From NCBI GenBank assembly GCA_024734555.1, contig JANPWX010000026.1, positions 1,755,009 to 1,819,008 of the forward strand: DNA of 64,000 nucleotides, read 5' to 3'. Position numbers and translations under genes: made by a program. Origin of the DNA: Trochalopteron elliotii (taxonomy: Eukaryota; Chordata; Aves; Passeriformes; Leiothrichidae). The notes beneath the pieces are model-generated. The model searched no databases. It saw nothing but the letters and a program-made list of their open reading frames with translations, and had not been told where the DNA came from. Below are positions 24,717-37,300 of this stretch, piece by piece (position 1 is the first letter of the stretch; every line of letters starts with the position of its first letter).

Positions 24717-27349
24717 TAGCATGGATCTCATTTGCCTCTCTTCATGCCTGGTTAGATCTATTTACTGTCAGAGACAAATTAACCTGACAAGCTGTCTTAC
24801 ATGAATCTCATTCTACCATCTACAACAAACATCATCTTGAATTTATGAAGAATTCTCATCTTTTCATACCATTAAAAAAAAAAATTAAAAACTCTGTTGA
24901 AGGAAGGGATTTTTCTGAAAAGACTGAGTACCAGAACTTCCACTAAGATTATTTCAATCAAATCACATAGACATAAAACATGACTGTCATGAGATTTGCT
25001 TTAGGGTAGACACAGCTCCAACACTATAACCATTCTCCTGAAAATAAGAATAATTGGTTATTACTGTCTAAAGTTTCTGCATCTTTAAATCAATCTTTAC
25101 AAGTGAGATAAAGTATTCATTAAATAACTGTTCTGCAACAAAACTGAGTTGACCAAAATATGCATATGAATATGCAGCCTTTTCCTTTCTAAATAAAATA
25201 CAGCTTTCAGTCTTTCCAGTTTATCTGACCTTGCTGACACTTCCTAGCACTGGGCTATTAATGAGGGCAAAACAGAAAACTGAAGTAAAAAAACAGAAAA
25301 AAAGAGATAAAAATCACCAACACCGAAGAATATGTACTTTGAAATCTGGCTCAGTTTCTTGGCTGCTTTTGACCATCCACCCTCCAAAAAGAAACTGAAG
25401 TATTTCATTAAAGGCCCAAAAACATGAGTTTAAACTCAGATTATGGACTTTACATATATTCATTTTGATGACTTTCAAAAGAAGTATGAACTTTTCCACT
25501 ACTGTCATCAAACAAAAAAACCCACCAGGAAAAAACTTCACCTTACTTACTATGCAACACTACATAAAACCCAGAGAGCTAAAACTATACTTGCTTTTTC
25601 CTAGACTTTTATTCCTTCCTTTCTAGCATTCTTCAGAGTAAAGGGTTCCAGCTGTGGTAAATATTGCTGAGGCATGGATCTGCAATATATGTTGCACTTT
25701 GATATTCATAAGCATACATTTCCTTCCAAGTCAAAGATATTTATCACAGTTTGACTGGCAGTTAGAGACACATTTTCTAGAACAAACATGCTATACATTT
25801 GGCTTTCTTTCCCACTGTTAACTTTCGCTTGTAAGTAGATTATACTCCTTTTTTCTTTATATTTGTGGGGATTTTTTCCAATTATTTGTATATCCTTAGA
25901 CATATCTACTCCAAACTAAAAGTCCAGTTCTTTTGCTTATTTTCTTCGGATGAAAATGTGAATCAAATTCTATATCTTTATTCCAGTAATTCAGTACTTC
26001 TTCAAAGAGGATCAAAGCTCTCTTTGATCAAATGGAAAATGATCAAAGACTAAGCTTGTTAGGAAAAAAAGCCTACACAAAGTGGAAATTCTAGTGGTTT
26101 TTTTTCACTTTTATCTTAGCTCCCTGCTTTGATTATGCATTTTATTGTAAGAAGAAGGTTGATGGTAGAATAAAGTAAAACAGAAATTGAGGGCCAATGG
26201 AAGTGTATTACTGAAGTGCTTGACTGCTTCATGCTCTTGCTTTCAGTGCAATGCTGGCTTCAGAAACAGGAGGAGTTATACCTCATTGAGAACTCCATTC
26301 TCATGTACATATATCAGTTTCCACCTCAGGTTAAATAGGACTTTAAATTCAAAAAGGATCTGCCAGCAGGAAAATAATGACAGCTGCACGTTCCTGATTA
26401 ACCTAGTGCTGCACAGGAGTCCCATGTGCTCCAAGAGGGTGATGGAGCTGTGTTCTGTTCCTCATCGAGCCATCAAAGGTTCCATGTGTATTTTTGCACT
26501 CTGACCACTTGGATTGCAGCTAAGGTGACTTGAGATGCTAATTCAAACATAGATAGTTTGAGTTAGTACTGACCTGGAGACAGCTATGACACTGATAATG
26601 AATAAGTTGGGCAGGGGATATTGTTATTTTCATTAATTTCTTAATATTTACTTGGTCCTGAATTAAGGCCCCACATTTTTTCTAAATTTACCAGAAATCA
26701 AAATTTTCATCATATGAACTGTACACAATGCCTAAATGTATATCCTACAAGGAACATTGTAGGAGAGGATTAAAAGAATGCCTATAAAATCATAATACCA
26801 TCATATTTTTCAAGTGCAGGAACTTAAATTTCAGCCTTGGTTTATGCTTTTATATACTTGACACCTGTATCTGTATGTTTTATTACTATATATTTTATTA
26901 ATTAAACCATAAATTCAGAAATGGAATATTTTTGTATTTCAGGGATAAGCATCATAACAAAGTCCTCAGACAGGCTCAATCACATTCTGAGAATTAAATG
27001 GAAACAAGAAAACATTTAATTTGTAAATCTTTATAATGTTCATGAAATTTAATTTTTTAACAAGTATTACCTACAAAATCAAAAATTCACTCAATCCAGA
27101 TAGTCAAAAAGAAATAAAATCTTTACACAATTTACATTCAGCATAGAAATTCCTATTTCATTACTCCTCTCTTCATTTTTTCTCTCAGATTTTAGCACCT
27201 CCTATCTCCAAACTCATACGTTTATCTAGTCAGCTCTTTTTAACCCTGTACATTCACATTTTACCACCTTGACCACGCCTACAACAGCCATCATAGAACT
27301 GACTAATTATATCCTAGGACATACATCAGTAGGAAACAGTGAATAAAAC

Positions 27350-29230
27350 CAGATTAGTTTATAGATATACTGTTGGAGATAGACATTTGCAAGGAGAATT
27401 GAGACTGTTTTCTCAGAGGTGAAATGCAAATTGAACTCACCACAGCTTACAAGTGCATTTACAGAAAGAAAAGGCTGGCAGTTAATCCAGCAAAGGAGGT
27501 GTACCAAAGAGAGGATTAATGAATGGAAGCTCAAATTAGAAAAACTCAAATTGAAAATGAAGCAGAAATTATTAACCATGTTTTGTATGACTGACAACTG
27601 TAATATATTACTAAGGAAATTAGAACTATTATCTAGTTCTGAATATCTTCCCACTACACCTACTAACTACTTTTTGAGAAAACAGCCTCAATCTAGTCAT
27701 ACAAGGCTTTTGGCAAAATTCAGGGATGAGTGGTTGATATGTGAAATACTGTAATACAAAGAAGTCTACTAAAGGCATTCATAGGTAGAAAAACCCCAGG
27801 GAAAGTCCTATTTGGTAATAAGTGGAAGGGAAAAAAGTGAGAGGGGATGTTGAGAAAGCTGAAATGTTTCTTGCACATTTTTTTGCATCAGTGTTCATAA
27901 AAACAGTTAAATGGAAGCATGTAACTGCCTGATTAAAGGTAGTTTAATTAAGGGTAACAAAGAAAGTAGTATGGTGTCAGGCCATGGTGTCAGGTCATAC
28001 TTCCCAGAAAAGGGAAGGAAAAATTTACAAGGTAATGCCTGCATCACATATTATCAAAACTTTGAGACATGACAAACTTCTACCTGAGATACTATTTTAA
28101 GGATGATCTGAAAATTCATGGAATCATTCTATTTGTGAAATCATCAAGGAGGAGTTAAACACCAAAAGAGTGGAAATTAACAAAAAAACAGTGTTAGTAA
28201 ATGTAGAAGGTATAACTTTTGTAGAGGAAAAAAACTCTAAAAAAAAAGAAAAATGGAACTAAAGAAATATAACCAGCGTGTGCTTAGTTCTAAGAAAAAT
28301 CTGAGCAAACCACTTACAAATATCCTGCAGAGGCCATACAGATCATATACTTCAATGTCATAATACAGGCCCATAAGAAGCCAAAAAGCTCAAATCAATT
28401 TAATTTCTAGATGGCAGGTGCAAAACAACTAGGATAATCATAGATAATTATAGCTAGAGAGCAGTTAGCATAACAAAATTCAGAGGGCTTGGGGGGATAT
28501 ACAGAAACCTATATTTAGTTAGGATCCATTCAATGACTTAATGACATGGATAGTGGGGCAGAGGATGCTTAGTGAACCTGCACAAAGGTAAGGGAGATGG
28601 CACCTAAATTGCAGGACAATGTGCAGGTGAAAAACTGGAAATTGGCGCAAGATATTCCAGTTGCCCAACAGCAGTCAAACAGATATAGGATAAAGGGGCC
28701 AGGTGCAAAAGAGCCACCTAGGTATCAGATCCGAGTCTAAATACCTGTTCCCTGCTCTAATTATCAAGGGCACAGCCTTCATAAATTGAGCAGCCTTGGT
28801 TACTGCAGTCTAAGAAAGATGGGAATTAATGGGATACAGTTTAAAGAAATGATCAATAGCTGGTCAGAGGTACAGAAAACACAGAAAGAGAGGACTGGAC
28901 ATCTTTTTAACATAAAGACAAAACTGAGTGTGGATGTAGGGTAGATTTTAATTATGTTAAAAGCTGTGGAACAAAGGGAAAATAAGTTATTCCTGCATTA
29001 CAGTGACATACAGGACAAGAATAAACAGGCCTCACAATAGAAAAGGCAGGATATTAGGAAAAAATTTAGATTAGAAGGACTGATCAGATGGCACAGGTTG
29101 AGCAGTAAACTAATGGAACTTCCACTACTGGAACAATTCACAGGTTAGGCAATACCCAGGTCTGCATAAAGCTGAAAATAATATTGTTGACTTAGGTGAA
29201 ACTGATGCAGCTGATGTCACTGATACAAGT
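27350..29230 (+). mobile_element. Ancient, heavily decayed long CR1 LINE copy
   Basis: Collinear weak matches to CR1 ORF2 run through nearly 1.9 kb. A segment at about 27470-27530 resembles the post-endonuclease linker. At 27849-27905 the frame DVEKAEMFLAHFFASVF matches the family's DVEKAEVLNAFFASVF. Around 28560-28620 lies 'agtgaacctgcacaaaggta', the LSKFADDTK region. At about 29010-29110 'gacaagaataaacaggcctc' and the sequence after it match the RTRGNGLK...FRLDIRK region. The frame is destroyed throughout and the 3' tail is eroded. Boundaries are approximate. Confidence 0.75.
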
Positions 29231-31181
29231 GATAATCCATGATAAAACCTCACAATACATAGGAAAATTATGTTATAGACGTAGAATCCCATGAAATGTA
29301 TTCAAGCTTCTACAAGTGCAGGCTGTGACATCCTTTGGAAGGTCAAATGCCATTCTGTCAAACTTCTGCAGCAGGTAACGCAACATACCTGACTTTCATA
29401 CAACATTTCCACAGAACAGGAACTTTAAAAATAAACCTATGAATCTATATTAAAATACCTGGAAAAAAGGCATCTATAGGGGTCATTTTTCAGCCACATT
29501 TTCTAAAACACTGGATTCACTCATCTATACTTTATTAACTGAAAATAATTCAGTTTCAAACAGTCCAGTTCATTAAAAAGCTGGTTTAGAATTACTATTC
29601 AATAAACCAAGATTTCAGAATTCTTAATAAAACTGGGAAAGTTTGACTTTGAAATTCCAAGTACCAAAAACATAAAGAGTTTATTATGCTTTTCTTTAAG
29701 TTTTTTGCTGAAGAATTAAAAGACTTGCAAAGTTGTATATGCATTAACTGCTTGACACAAACCAATTCAGTATGATTGAAGAGATATTCTGTGGGGGTTT
29801 GCATTAAAAATGCAAATAAGATGAAAAAGGTGTGCAAAGAAGATTAAATGATGACCAGGTGATTTTTTTTCCAAGTACATACTTGACAATCTAGCAAACT
29901 CAATTATTCCTCCCAATCCACATTTCATACTTATATACACATAAAACCCATTGTCTAGTGCCCTCCACGGTTTTCAAAGTTGTTATTTACAGATTTTCAA
30001 GTTGACAGTAATGTAGCCATAACTTTTGTTGGACTTCAGTTCATTAGTCTGTTCCTCCCTATGGTAATTTCATTACGTCTTCAACCTGCATTCTAACTCC
30101 CACTGCTACAATTAGTCGTGAAATTTAAAGCTACCAGATTGCAAAGTTATGCTACCTACTACCTACTACCCAAGGGTAATTTAACCATTAATTACTGTAG
30201 CACCAGCTAACATTCCTCCCATCTAGTGAACAAGATCCTTAGAGCTCATAAACTTTCCTGTATCCTTAGGTGAGTACTTTGTTGATCTGAGTGTGAATGT
30301 CCACACTAATCTCACAATGAATAGCAGACCTTAAATGCACCCTTTAAATTATCAAATAATTTCAATGGAAATAAAACAGAAATGGGAGAGCTGGAATACA
30401 AAAAACACCATAGAAAACTGCCATAGAGAGCAGGACCTCTGTGATTCTGGTTGTTTTTGTTTGGCTGCATTTGTCCATGGATGAAAAGCCTGAAGGGGCC
30501 ATATACTGAATAAACAAAAACATAAATTCTGCTGTTGAATTCAGTGGGACTATACTCACAGAACATAAGTCTTTGAGAATTGGCTCTTTCAGCAGTCAAA
30601 GGTAGGGGAAATAATAGGAAGGCCACTTGTTCACTGTTCTGATGTCACTGTTCATTGTCAATACACACATAAAGCCTGGGGAGATGGGGGTTGAGAGGTG
30701 CTAGTAATCTGGGTTTAAGTACTTTGTTATCTTGTAGGGTTCACAATCCCACATGATCCATCTAAACTCTTCAGTTTATAGAGAGAAATTCTAGGAACAG
30801 GAATCAGAAAACCCAGTGTCAGACTGATCAAGAGGAAGTGATGAGTGAAAAAGGGTGTTATATCTCATGAGATACCTAAATCAGGCCACTAATCAGTAGC
30901 AACTGGCTTCTATAAAGGAATGTAGACTTTTTTTCCAGACACTAAAGTACTTCTTGAACATAGAACCTCATGCATTCCTTAGGCTTTTTTTGCTTCTAAG
31001 AGATTCTTTCCTGAAGCATCTTTTCTTTTTAAGGATTTCATACTTGTGTGGATATATACATGTATAGATATGGATATATTTTTGTCAGTTTTGTTTTGTT
31101 TGAATACCTGCCATTCCATTAGTGACTTTTTGAGCTACCACACTGGGCATCAGAGGGCCTAGAGGAGCCCTTCTCTTGCAG
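29231..31181. other. Anonymous AT-rich DNA, no gene recognised
   Basis: No gene or transposon recognised. A minus-strand decoy donor (TCAG|GTATGT) lies at about 29387. A short CTAC repeat lies near 30155-30170. Confidence 0.55.
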
Positions 31182-31247
31182 CATACAGCAGTCCAGGAGG
31201 GGAAAGAGGAGGAGACATGCACTCTTTCAAGTGCATGGAATATGATG
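31182..31247 (+). other. Candidate internal exon (unidentified transcript)
   Basis: A 66-bp segment lies between a strong acceptor (pyrimidine-rich 'cccttctcttgcag') and a good donor (ATG|GTAAGC). Two frames are open across it. In one it starts and ends in phase 0, in the other in phase 1, and the length is a multiple of three. It would join the segment at 31542 across a 294-bp intron in either open frame. I do not recognise the peptide. Such signal pairs also arise by chance, so this is a candidate, possibly a non-coding transcript. Confidence 0.2.
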
Positions 31248-31509
31248 GTAAGCACTGTTTGCAATAACTAAAACATTAATGTCCATTTTAATCACAGAAT
31301 TAAAACACAGTTTCATGTTGACTACTATGAAGAAAATTAACTCTGTCCCAGCCAAATTCAGTAAAAGCAGTTGTGAAATTTTAGGTTAGTTACTCCTGCT
31401 GCAATGACTGGCCAGAAAATATAGATACTTCCTATTTCAAGAATTGCATTGATGCAGGCCTCTTGATTCTTACTTTCTCTACTTCTCTTTCTTTTTCTTA
31501 CATCTTCTC

Positions 31510-31529
31510 TTTTTTTTTTTTTTTTTTTT
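31510..31529 (+). repeat. T20 homopolymer in a polypyrimidine tract
   Basis: Twenty uninterrupted T residues end a pyrimidine-rich stretch that begins at about 31455. It sits 11 bp before an AG, so on the plus strand it forms an unusually long polypyrimidine tract for a candidate splice acceptor at 31540-31541. Confidence 0.95.
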
Positions 31530-31541
31530 GCAAATCCTCAG

Positions 31542-31634
31542 AACGTAGCTTGGCATTTGCAGAGCCAGGAGAAGCACAAAATGCATTGTTTAGAAGTCAA
31601 TGATGCTGCAGGAAGCATGCTACTAAACTCATAG
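31542..31634 (+). other. Candidate terminal exon, coding part (unidentified)
   Basis: After the T20 tract and the acceptor 'gcaaatcctcag' the first frame is open for 30 codons (beginning NVAWHLQSQEKHKMH) and stops at TAG 31632-31634. A second frame is open for about 18 codons and then hits TGA. An AATAAA at 31851-31856 lies about 220 bp after the first stop and could serve as poly(A) signal. The peptide matches no family I know. The evidence is splice logic only. Confidence 0.18.
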
Positions 31635-33644
31635 TAGATCTAAAGCCTAAAGACTTGTGATCTTTCCATTGTTTCTGTGACAGTAGCATTGTACCTAATT
31701 TCTTTTATCTGCTTTGTTTTCTTTCCTTTTTGATAGAAACAAAACCTTGCATTTGTTTCAAGGTAATATATTTCTTCTACCAAATTCTCCTTTACCTACA
31801 TCTTTCTTTCTTTTTTCCTTCCCTCTAGTGTATACAGTATATATAGTATAAATAAACCCAAAATTAGGCACAGGTTGATTTTCTATTATAGATTATGAAT
31901 GTTTCATAGTTTATACTAACAGGTCTTCATTTCATACAAAGGACAAAAATGTCAGGAGATGGTAATGAGGACACTTTCCCCTAAACACACTAGGGGTGTT
32001 TGGAAAAAAATAGAAGAGGGTGAAAATTTTGTTTTGGCAGTGGAAAATGGAAAACAAGGTTATGCTCTTCAGGAGCCCAAGATTCTCTTTATCTATTAAG
32101 CAACTGAATTTATTCTTGATTGCCAAAGAAGAGCTAAAGCATCTAAATGCAGGAAAGATGCAAAAGAGAATAACTTCTTTACAGTAGGAGAAGACTACTA
32201 AGGACCTAAGTTGCACTACACAGGACTCACTTATACACTACCACAAAACATTTAATTTTTCATAAAACAATTCACTGCCTTGCTTTCTATTAAAAATGTT
32301 TATTTTCTCTAAAATTGAAAGCTCATATACAAGGCCATTCATTCAGGTCATTCTGTAGTTTGATGTCACTTGAGATAATTTTATTTTTCATTCTGTTCCA
32401 ATAGTGTTGTTTTCTGTTTGACTGTCGATTAGCATTGACATTTTCTCTGTAAAGATTTTTTCTTCTTTTAGAACTTGATTGGGAAAGTTTCATGGAGTTT
32501 ATGTAACTTTTATGTAAAGGAATATGTTCTGATTTATATTGTGCTTATTCTGTTGCTGACATTTGGTGACATTTTCTCTTTTGTTGACAGCTTTGTACTT
32601 CATTAAAAAGTAGGCTACTCCAGTGAAGGTGTTTAATTTGCTTTGTCCAGTCTTTATCATATCCAGCACATAAAGTACCCTTCTTACTTCTTTCCTGCAT
32701 TAGCTTTTCTCTCTGATTGCTTCTTTTCTGTGCTTTGCTTTTCTCTATGCCCTCTTTCTGAAGTATTTTCTCTTTTGTCAGCAGTTGAATCTCTCTCTAC
32801 TAATTTTTTTAAATAGTTCAGCACTATAGCAGAACATTTTGTAGCTATTTACTTTGAAGCTGTAGGCAAGCAAAGCTTGTAACAGTACGATTTGCAAGTT
32901 CCTGTCATAAAAGGTCAAACACCCAGCCTTTCAGTCTTTCTGTTCCTCTTGTTAGCATGCCAAAACTGTGATTACTAATTCTTAAAAAATTCTTAGTGCA
33001 CTGACTAAAATCCAAGATATTTTTTATTCTAATAGCTGCCACAAAGGTGAACTAGAAAAAAAGACTTCTATGCCCAAATGGATGTGACTGCTAATGGCAG
33101 GAAATACAAAATACTACCAAAAAGCTTTTGGGCTGAGATAAATAACCTATCTCACAGACACCAGAGATTAAATACCTGCCAAGCTGCAAATAACATTATC
33201 TTACAACTGCGGGATCATAAACAACTGATGTTTATAACAGCATTTTTTAAAAGTGTTAAAGTCTGAGAATTAGCAATAAAAAGTAATTGGCTAATTGCAT
33301 CTCAGTTAATGAAAATTAGAAGGTTTAAGGTTAAATTTTGTAGAGGTGATATACATTTTCTTCTTAACCAGTGCTAGATTCAGAATTATTATGGTGGGGA
33401 GAGGGAAGATGGTAATTTATCAGTGCTAAGGAATAAAAGAAATTATGTTTTCTGAAAGCAAAGACTTAGCAATACAGCTGGCATTCTGGACCATGTTTTT
33501 TAATTTTTAACCAATGGTTTTGCAGTTTCAACTTTCATACTCAATTCAGAGTAAGTGGTCTCTTGTGATGTACGTCAGAGAGAAAAAAAAAGAAAAACAA
33601 AAAACATTAGAAAGTAACTGTATTTCCTACATGATTAAAATTTT
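31635..33644. other. Anonymous T-rich DNA, no gene recognised
   Basis: No gene recognised. The stretch 32280-32820 is T-rich on the plus strand. Open frames at 31932-32216 (minus) and 33078-33266 (plus) show no domain. A-rich low complexity lies at 33583-33606. Confidence 0.55.
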
Positions 33645-34320
33645 GCAAAATTTTCCATCTCTTGGCAAGGTGGTGACCAGGTGGGGCTGTTGAGGGTCTC
33701 TGTTGGAGAAGCCAGGGCTTGCTCAGTGCCAGAAACAATCAGGTGCAATCAGCTGCAATGAACCCACAACAGGACACAATCAGCTGAGCTGATGACACCT
33801 CCACAAAAACATATTTAAAAAATTCATAAAATGCCAGAAGAGAGAGGAGAAGGGGAAAAAAGGGGTGAGAAACAAGAGAGAGAAAACTGACATCAGAGAA
33901 GGAGGAGCTCCATGGAAGAACTGATATCGCCCCTGCAGCTTGTGAAGGGTCCACGCTGGAGCACAGAAGTGTGATGAGGAAGGAGCAGTGCACAGGGGCA
34001 AAGTAACTGCCATGCACTGGCTGCAAACTCCTGCACCACTTGGAGCAGGGTTAAAGGAGTCAGAAATGAAAGAATGATGTAGAGCATAGGAAAGGGGGGC
34101 AGGGCAGGGTTGGGGGAAGGGTTGCTTTAACATTTGTCTTTCTGTTTTCCACTACCCAAATCAATAAATGCCTATTTTAATTAGGAGTAGATTACATTGT
34201 CTTTTCCCAATTGAGCCTGTTTAGCTTGTGACAGTAACTGATAAGGAATCTCCTCTCCTGAGGAGAGGGAGTAAGCAAACATCCAGGTAGGTGTTTGTTA
34301 GCCAGGGCCAACCCACCACA
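33645..34320 (-). mobile_element. Solo LTR of an avian ERVL-type endogenous retrovirus
   Basis: The right end is the LTR 5' terminus on the minus strand: TGTGGTGGGTTGGCCCTGG begins at 34320. This is the start I know for avian ERVL LTRs. Reading down, 'taggcatttattgatttggg' (about 34180-34150), 'gctccagcgtggacccttca' (about 33965) and 'ccaccttgccaag' (about 33675-33660) follow in the family's order. No gag, pol or env sequence flanks it, so the internal part has been lost by LTR-LTR recombination or deletion. Overlapping open frames on the minus strand inside it are shadows. The left terminus is uncertain by about 20 bp, and I could not confirm a target-site duplication. Confidence 0.85.
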
Positions 34321-37300
34321 ATGTGCTGCAAAAAACTCAGAATGGCCAGAAAAGCATGATTCAAATATTTGGTTTATAAAAAAGTGAAAGTAAATGAGCC
34401 ATTTGTCTTTCTTAAATATAACTTTCTGGTATATATTTGTGCACACATGCACAGGTCCCACCCATCCGTGGATCTGATAATAATTTCTAAATGAAGACTC
34501 AAATCTTCATTTAAGCCATCAATAGTCTCCTTTTTCTAAACAAAACCAGAATGCTTCAATTTCCTAAAATTATGAAACAGTAGTTACACAGCATCTTTCC
34601 ATGCTTATCATTTTACAACGCAGAAAATTAGGATAAAAACTGTAACATTTCTGGGTTTATCCATTTTGTGGAATACCACAGTTCTAACCTAGCGTAACTA
34701 AATCTTAAAATGTGCATGTTTTTGTGTCTCCTACTGTGGATTTACAGGCCTAATAGGCTATGAAAATAGATTAGGAAATTGAGTATGCTGCTCAACATTT
34801 GGTCTCTGTTGCTGTTTGTTTAAATAATTTCCTGAATTTGAATAATTTTTATGTGTTCACACAATTTGGGTTATTGTCTGTGCTTTCTCAGTTCCTGGAA
34901 TGCTAATAGCTCTGAAAATGGCAGCACCCATGTGCCTTATGCGCCTGTCTGTAGAACCAGTGGTAATACTGCATGTCTGTCAGTATCAAAATAAATCCCA
35001 CAATAGGCTATTTCAATCAGATTTTGACACAGACAAATGACACTGAAAACAACATGCAGCTTTGTATTGACTTAAACAATAATTTCCAATAGAAGGGATA
35101 TTTTCTTACTTGTGTAAGCTCCCCTTTTGAGTAATAGCTTACCTTTTGTGAAGCCACTGGCAACTGAAGAAGATACAATCTCAGTCTCCTTTGCTGGTTA
35201 TGACCATTTCTGGAATACATAAAAGAAAATTATTTCTGCGGCATTGTTGAATATCTTTCTTACTCCAACAAAGCGGAAGAAAAAGGAGTTACTGAAGACC
35301 TGTATTTTGGGCCATCTAGATATGAAGACACACTGCCATCCAACCATACACTGAAAACATCAGGAAATAAAAAAATCTGTCAGAAGTTCTGCTTCTACCA
35401 TTTCCTGACAGGCTAAGAGGTTATTGTCCAAGATTGTCCCATCCATTGACATTCCATTAACAATTTAACATTATTCTGCTGTGCGGCAAGGTCAGATATT
35501 GATGATCTGTCCCTCTGATTTGCCCTTATATAAAATTTGCACAATGAGCATCATTAACATATTCAGTCATTAGCACATTCATAGCTTCAGTCATGCTAAC
35601 ACTTACTTGGTACTCAGCCCTCAAGAGAAGGGGCTGACAATACAAATCTGTGCTGGAAAACTGAGTGCTTTCCCCCACACTAACATTTCTCTCTACCTTC
35701 ACGTATATTTGCACTCTGCAGATGAATTTTGAAATAACACCGTTCTGTTATTTGCTAGCTTGGGATACAAATTGCACCCGAGATTTATGATCCCATGAAA
35801 GTCAAAGACCCCAGAAATATCATGAAATGTCCAATGCTAGTGTAAAAAAAAAACCAAAAAAAACAAAAAACAATAAAACCCTGCAGTAAAAAGGGACTTT
35901 GTAGAGATATCGTGAGGATGAACTGATGACTTGAACACGCAATTGCTTTGCACTCTCTTTAGCTTTGATTTTGTTTTTGTTTTTTTCATGGGAAGCACAA
36001 ATTATATCCCTGGCTACCATTTCAGTGACATTTTGCAGATCATATAAAATTGTATAAAAACTTATGAAGTGCACTTTTAGAACAGGTTTAATTCAGGCTT
36101 GATCCATTCCAAGAAATTGCATTCTCTCACTATAAATCATGATTTATAACTTTTCCCATTAAACCTTAAGTTTTCCACAACAGCTGTCTAGTTTTAATTG
36201 CACTGCCTTTTCCAAATTAAAGCATTAAAACTTGCTTGTTTTCTACTAATGTATGTTTAAACTGATCTTTATCTTATTATTTTTGTAATATTGAATAAAA
36301 GCTATCATACTGAAGAAATATCCAACATTTACATATTTATTAAGCCAAGGTTGTTCTAGTGACAATTAATCACAAGGATTTTCATTTTATGGTACTGGTT
36401 ACATTCTGTTGGAATTAAATTGTCATAGGTGGTGGAATTAAAAAAGAAAATTGAACAGAATTAATTTTTGTGATGATTCCAAAAGAACTGTGTTAGACTG
36501 GATGGCATTTTAACTGTTTGGAAATATAGAAAATTAAATCTTTCCAAAGTAAGCAAAATTCTTTTAAGCCAGAAGTTGGTAGCTCTAAAAGGTAATATGT
36601 TTAAATCTTCTCTTGATTTACACTCTGAGTTCTTTTATATAACTGCAATCTGAGAAATATCCTGGTAACATTAATAAAGTTACATTAATAGGGTTAAATG
36701 AGCTAAAAAATGTCAGACTCACATCTTAGAATCAGTATAAATTTGGTCTCATGTTTCTTAACTTTAGAGATTTATTACAAAGACATAAAACACTACTCTC
36801 TGTTACATCATCTATAGAATAATATTTCCTAGCCCAAAGCCTCAACAGATTTATTTTACTTCTGGGGCACACAACATATTTAAATTCATGTCTAAAATTA
36901 TCTATACACTGTCATTAATTACAAATATTGAATTTGCATGTGTGTCCTCTGCCTTATACTTGTTGCTCAGCAGTAATCCAAATTAGCTGTATCATTGATC
37001 AAATATCCCAGCCATCCAAAGTGATCTCATGCATCAGACTCTTTTCTCTGTTTTTGGGGGGTGGTGGTGATCTTTCTCTTGGCTAACAAACAGCAAGTTA
37101 AGCAACAATATGTTAGAATAAATCTTATAGAAGCAATTTATTCACAAGTTATTTTACTAACTGGGCATCTCATGGGCTGGCTAGCTAGCATTTCTGTGCT
37201 TAAGTGCAGGAACAGTGTAATATAAGAATATCCTTGGGATCATACAAGACAATGGTTTGATTTTAGGTTTTTTTAGGCTGCAGCACTGCTGGGTTAAGAC

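Larger units (their letters stand above)
21397..27349. other. Anonymous AT-rich DNA, no gene recognised
   Basis: No gene recognised. It holds a minus-strand splice-flanked segment (21628-21573, see findings), the exact 25-bp tandem duplication at 23610-23661 and a (GTT)5 run at 24701-24716. A plus-strand open frame at 26187-26504 shows no domain that I recognise. Confidence 0.6.

Noticed and set aside
33739..34133. Overlapping minus-strand frames of 64-117 codons
   Set aside because: They lie entirely inside the ERVL-type LTR, which is non-coding.
36131..36148. 18-bp perfect palindrome TATAAATCATGATTTATA
   Set aside because: Palindromes of this size are occasionally expected in AT-rich DNA of this length, and nothing around it suggests function.
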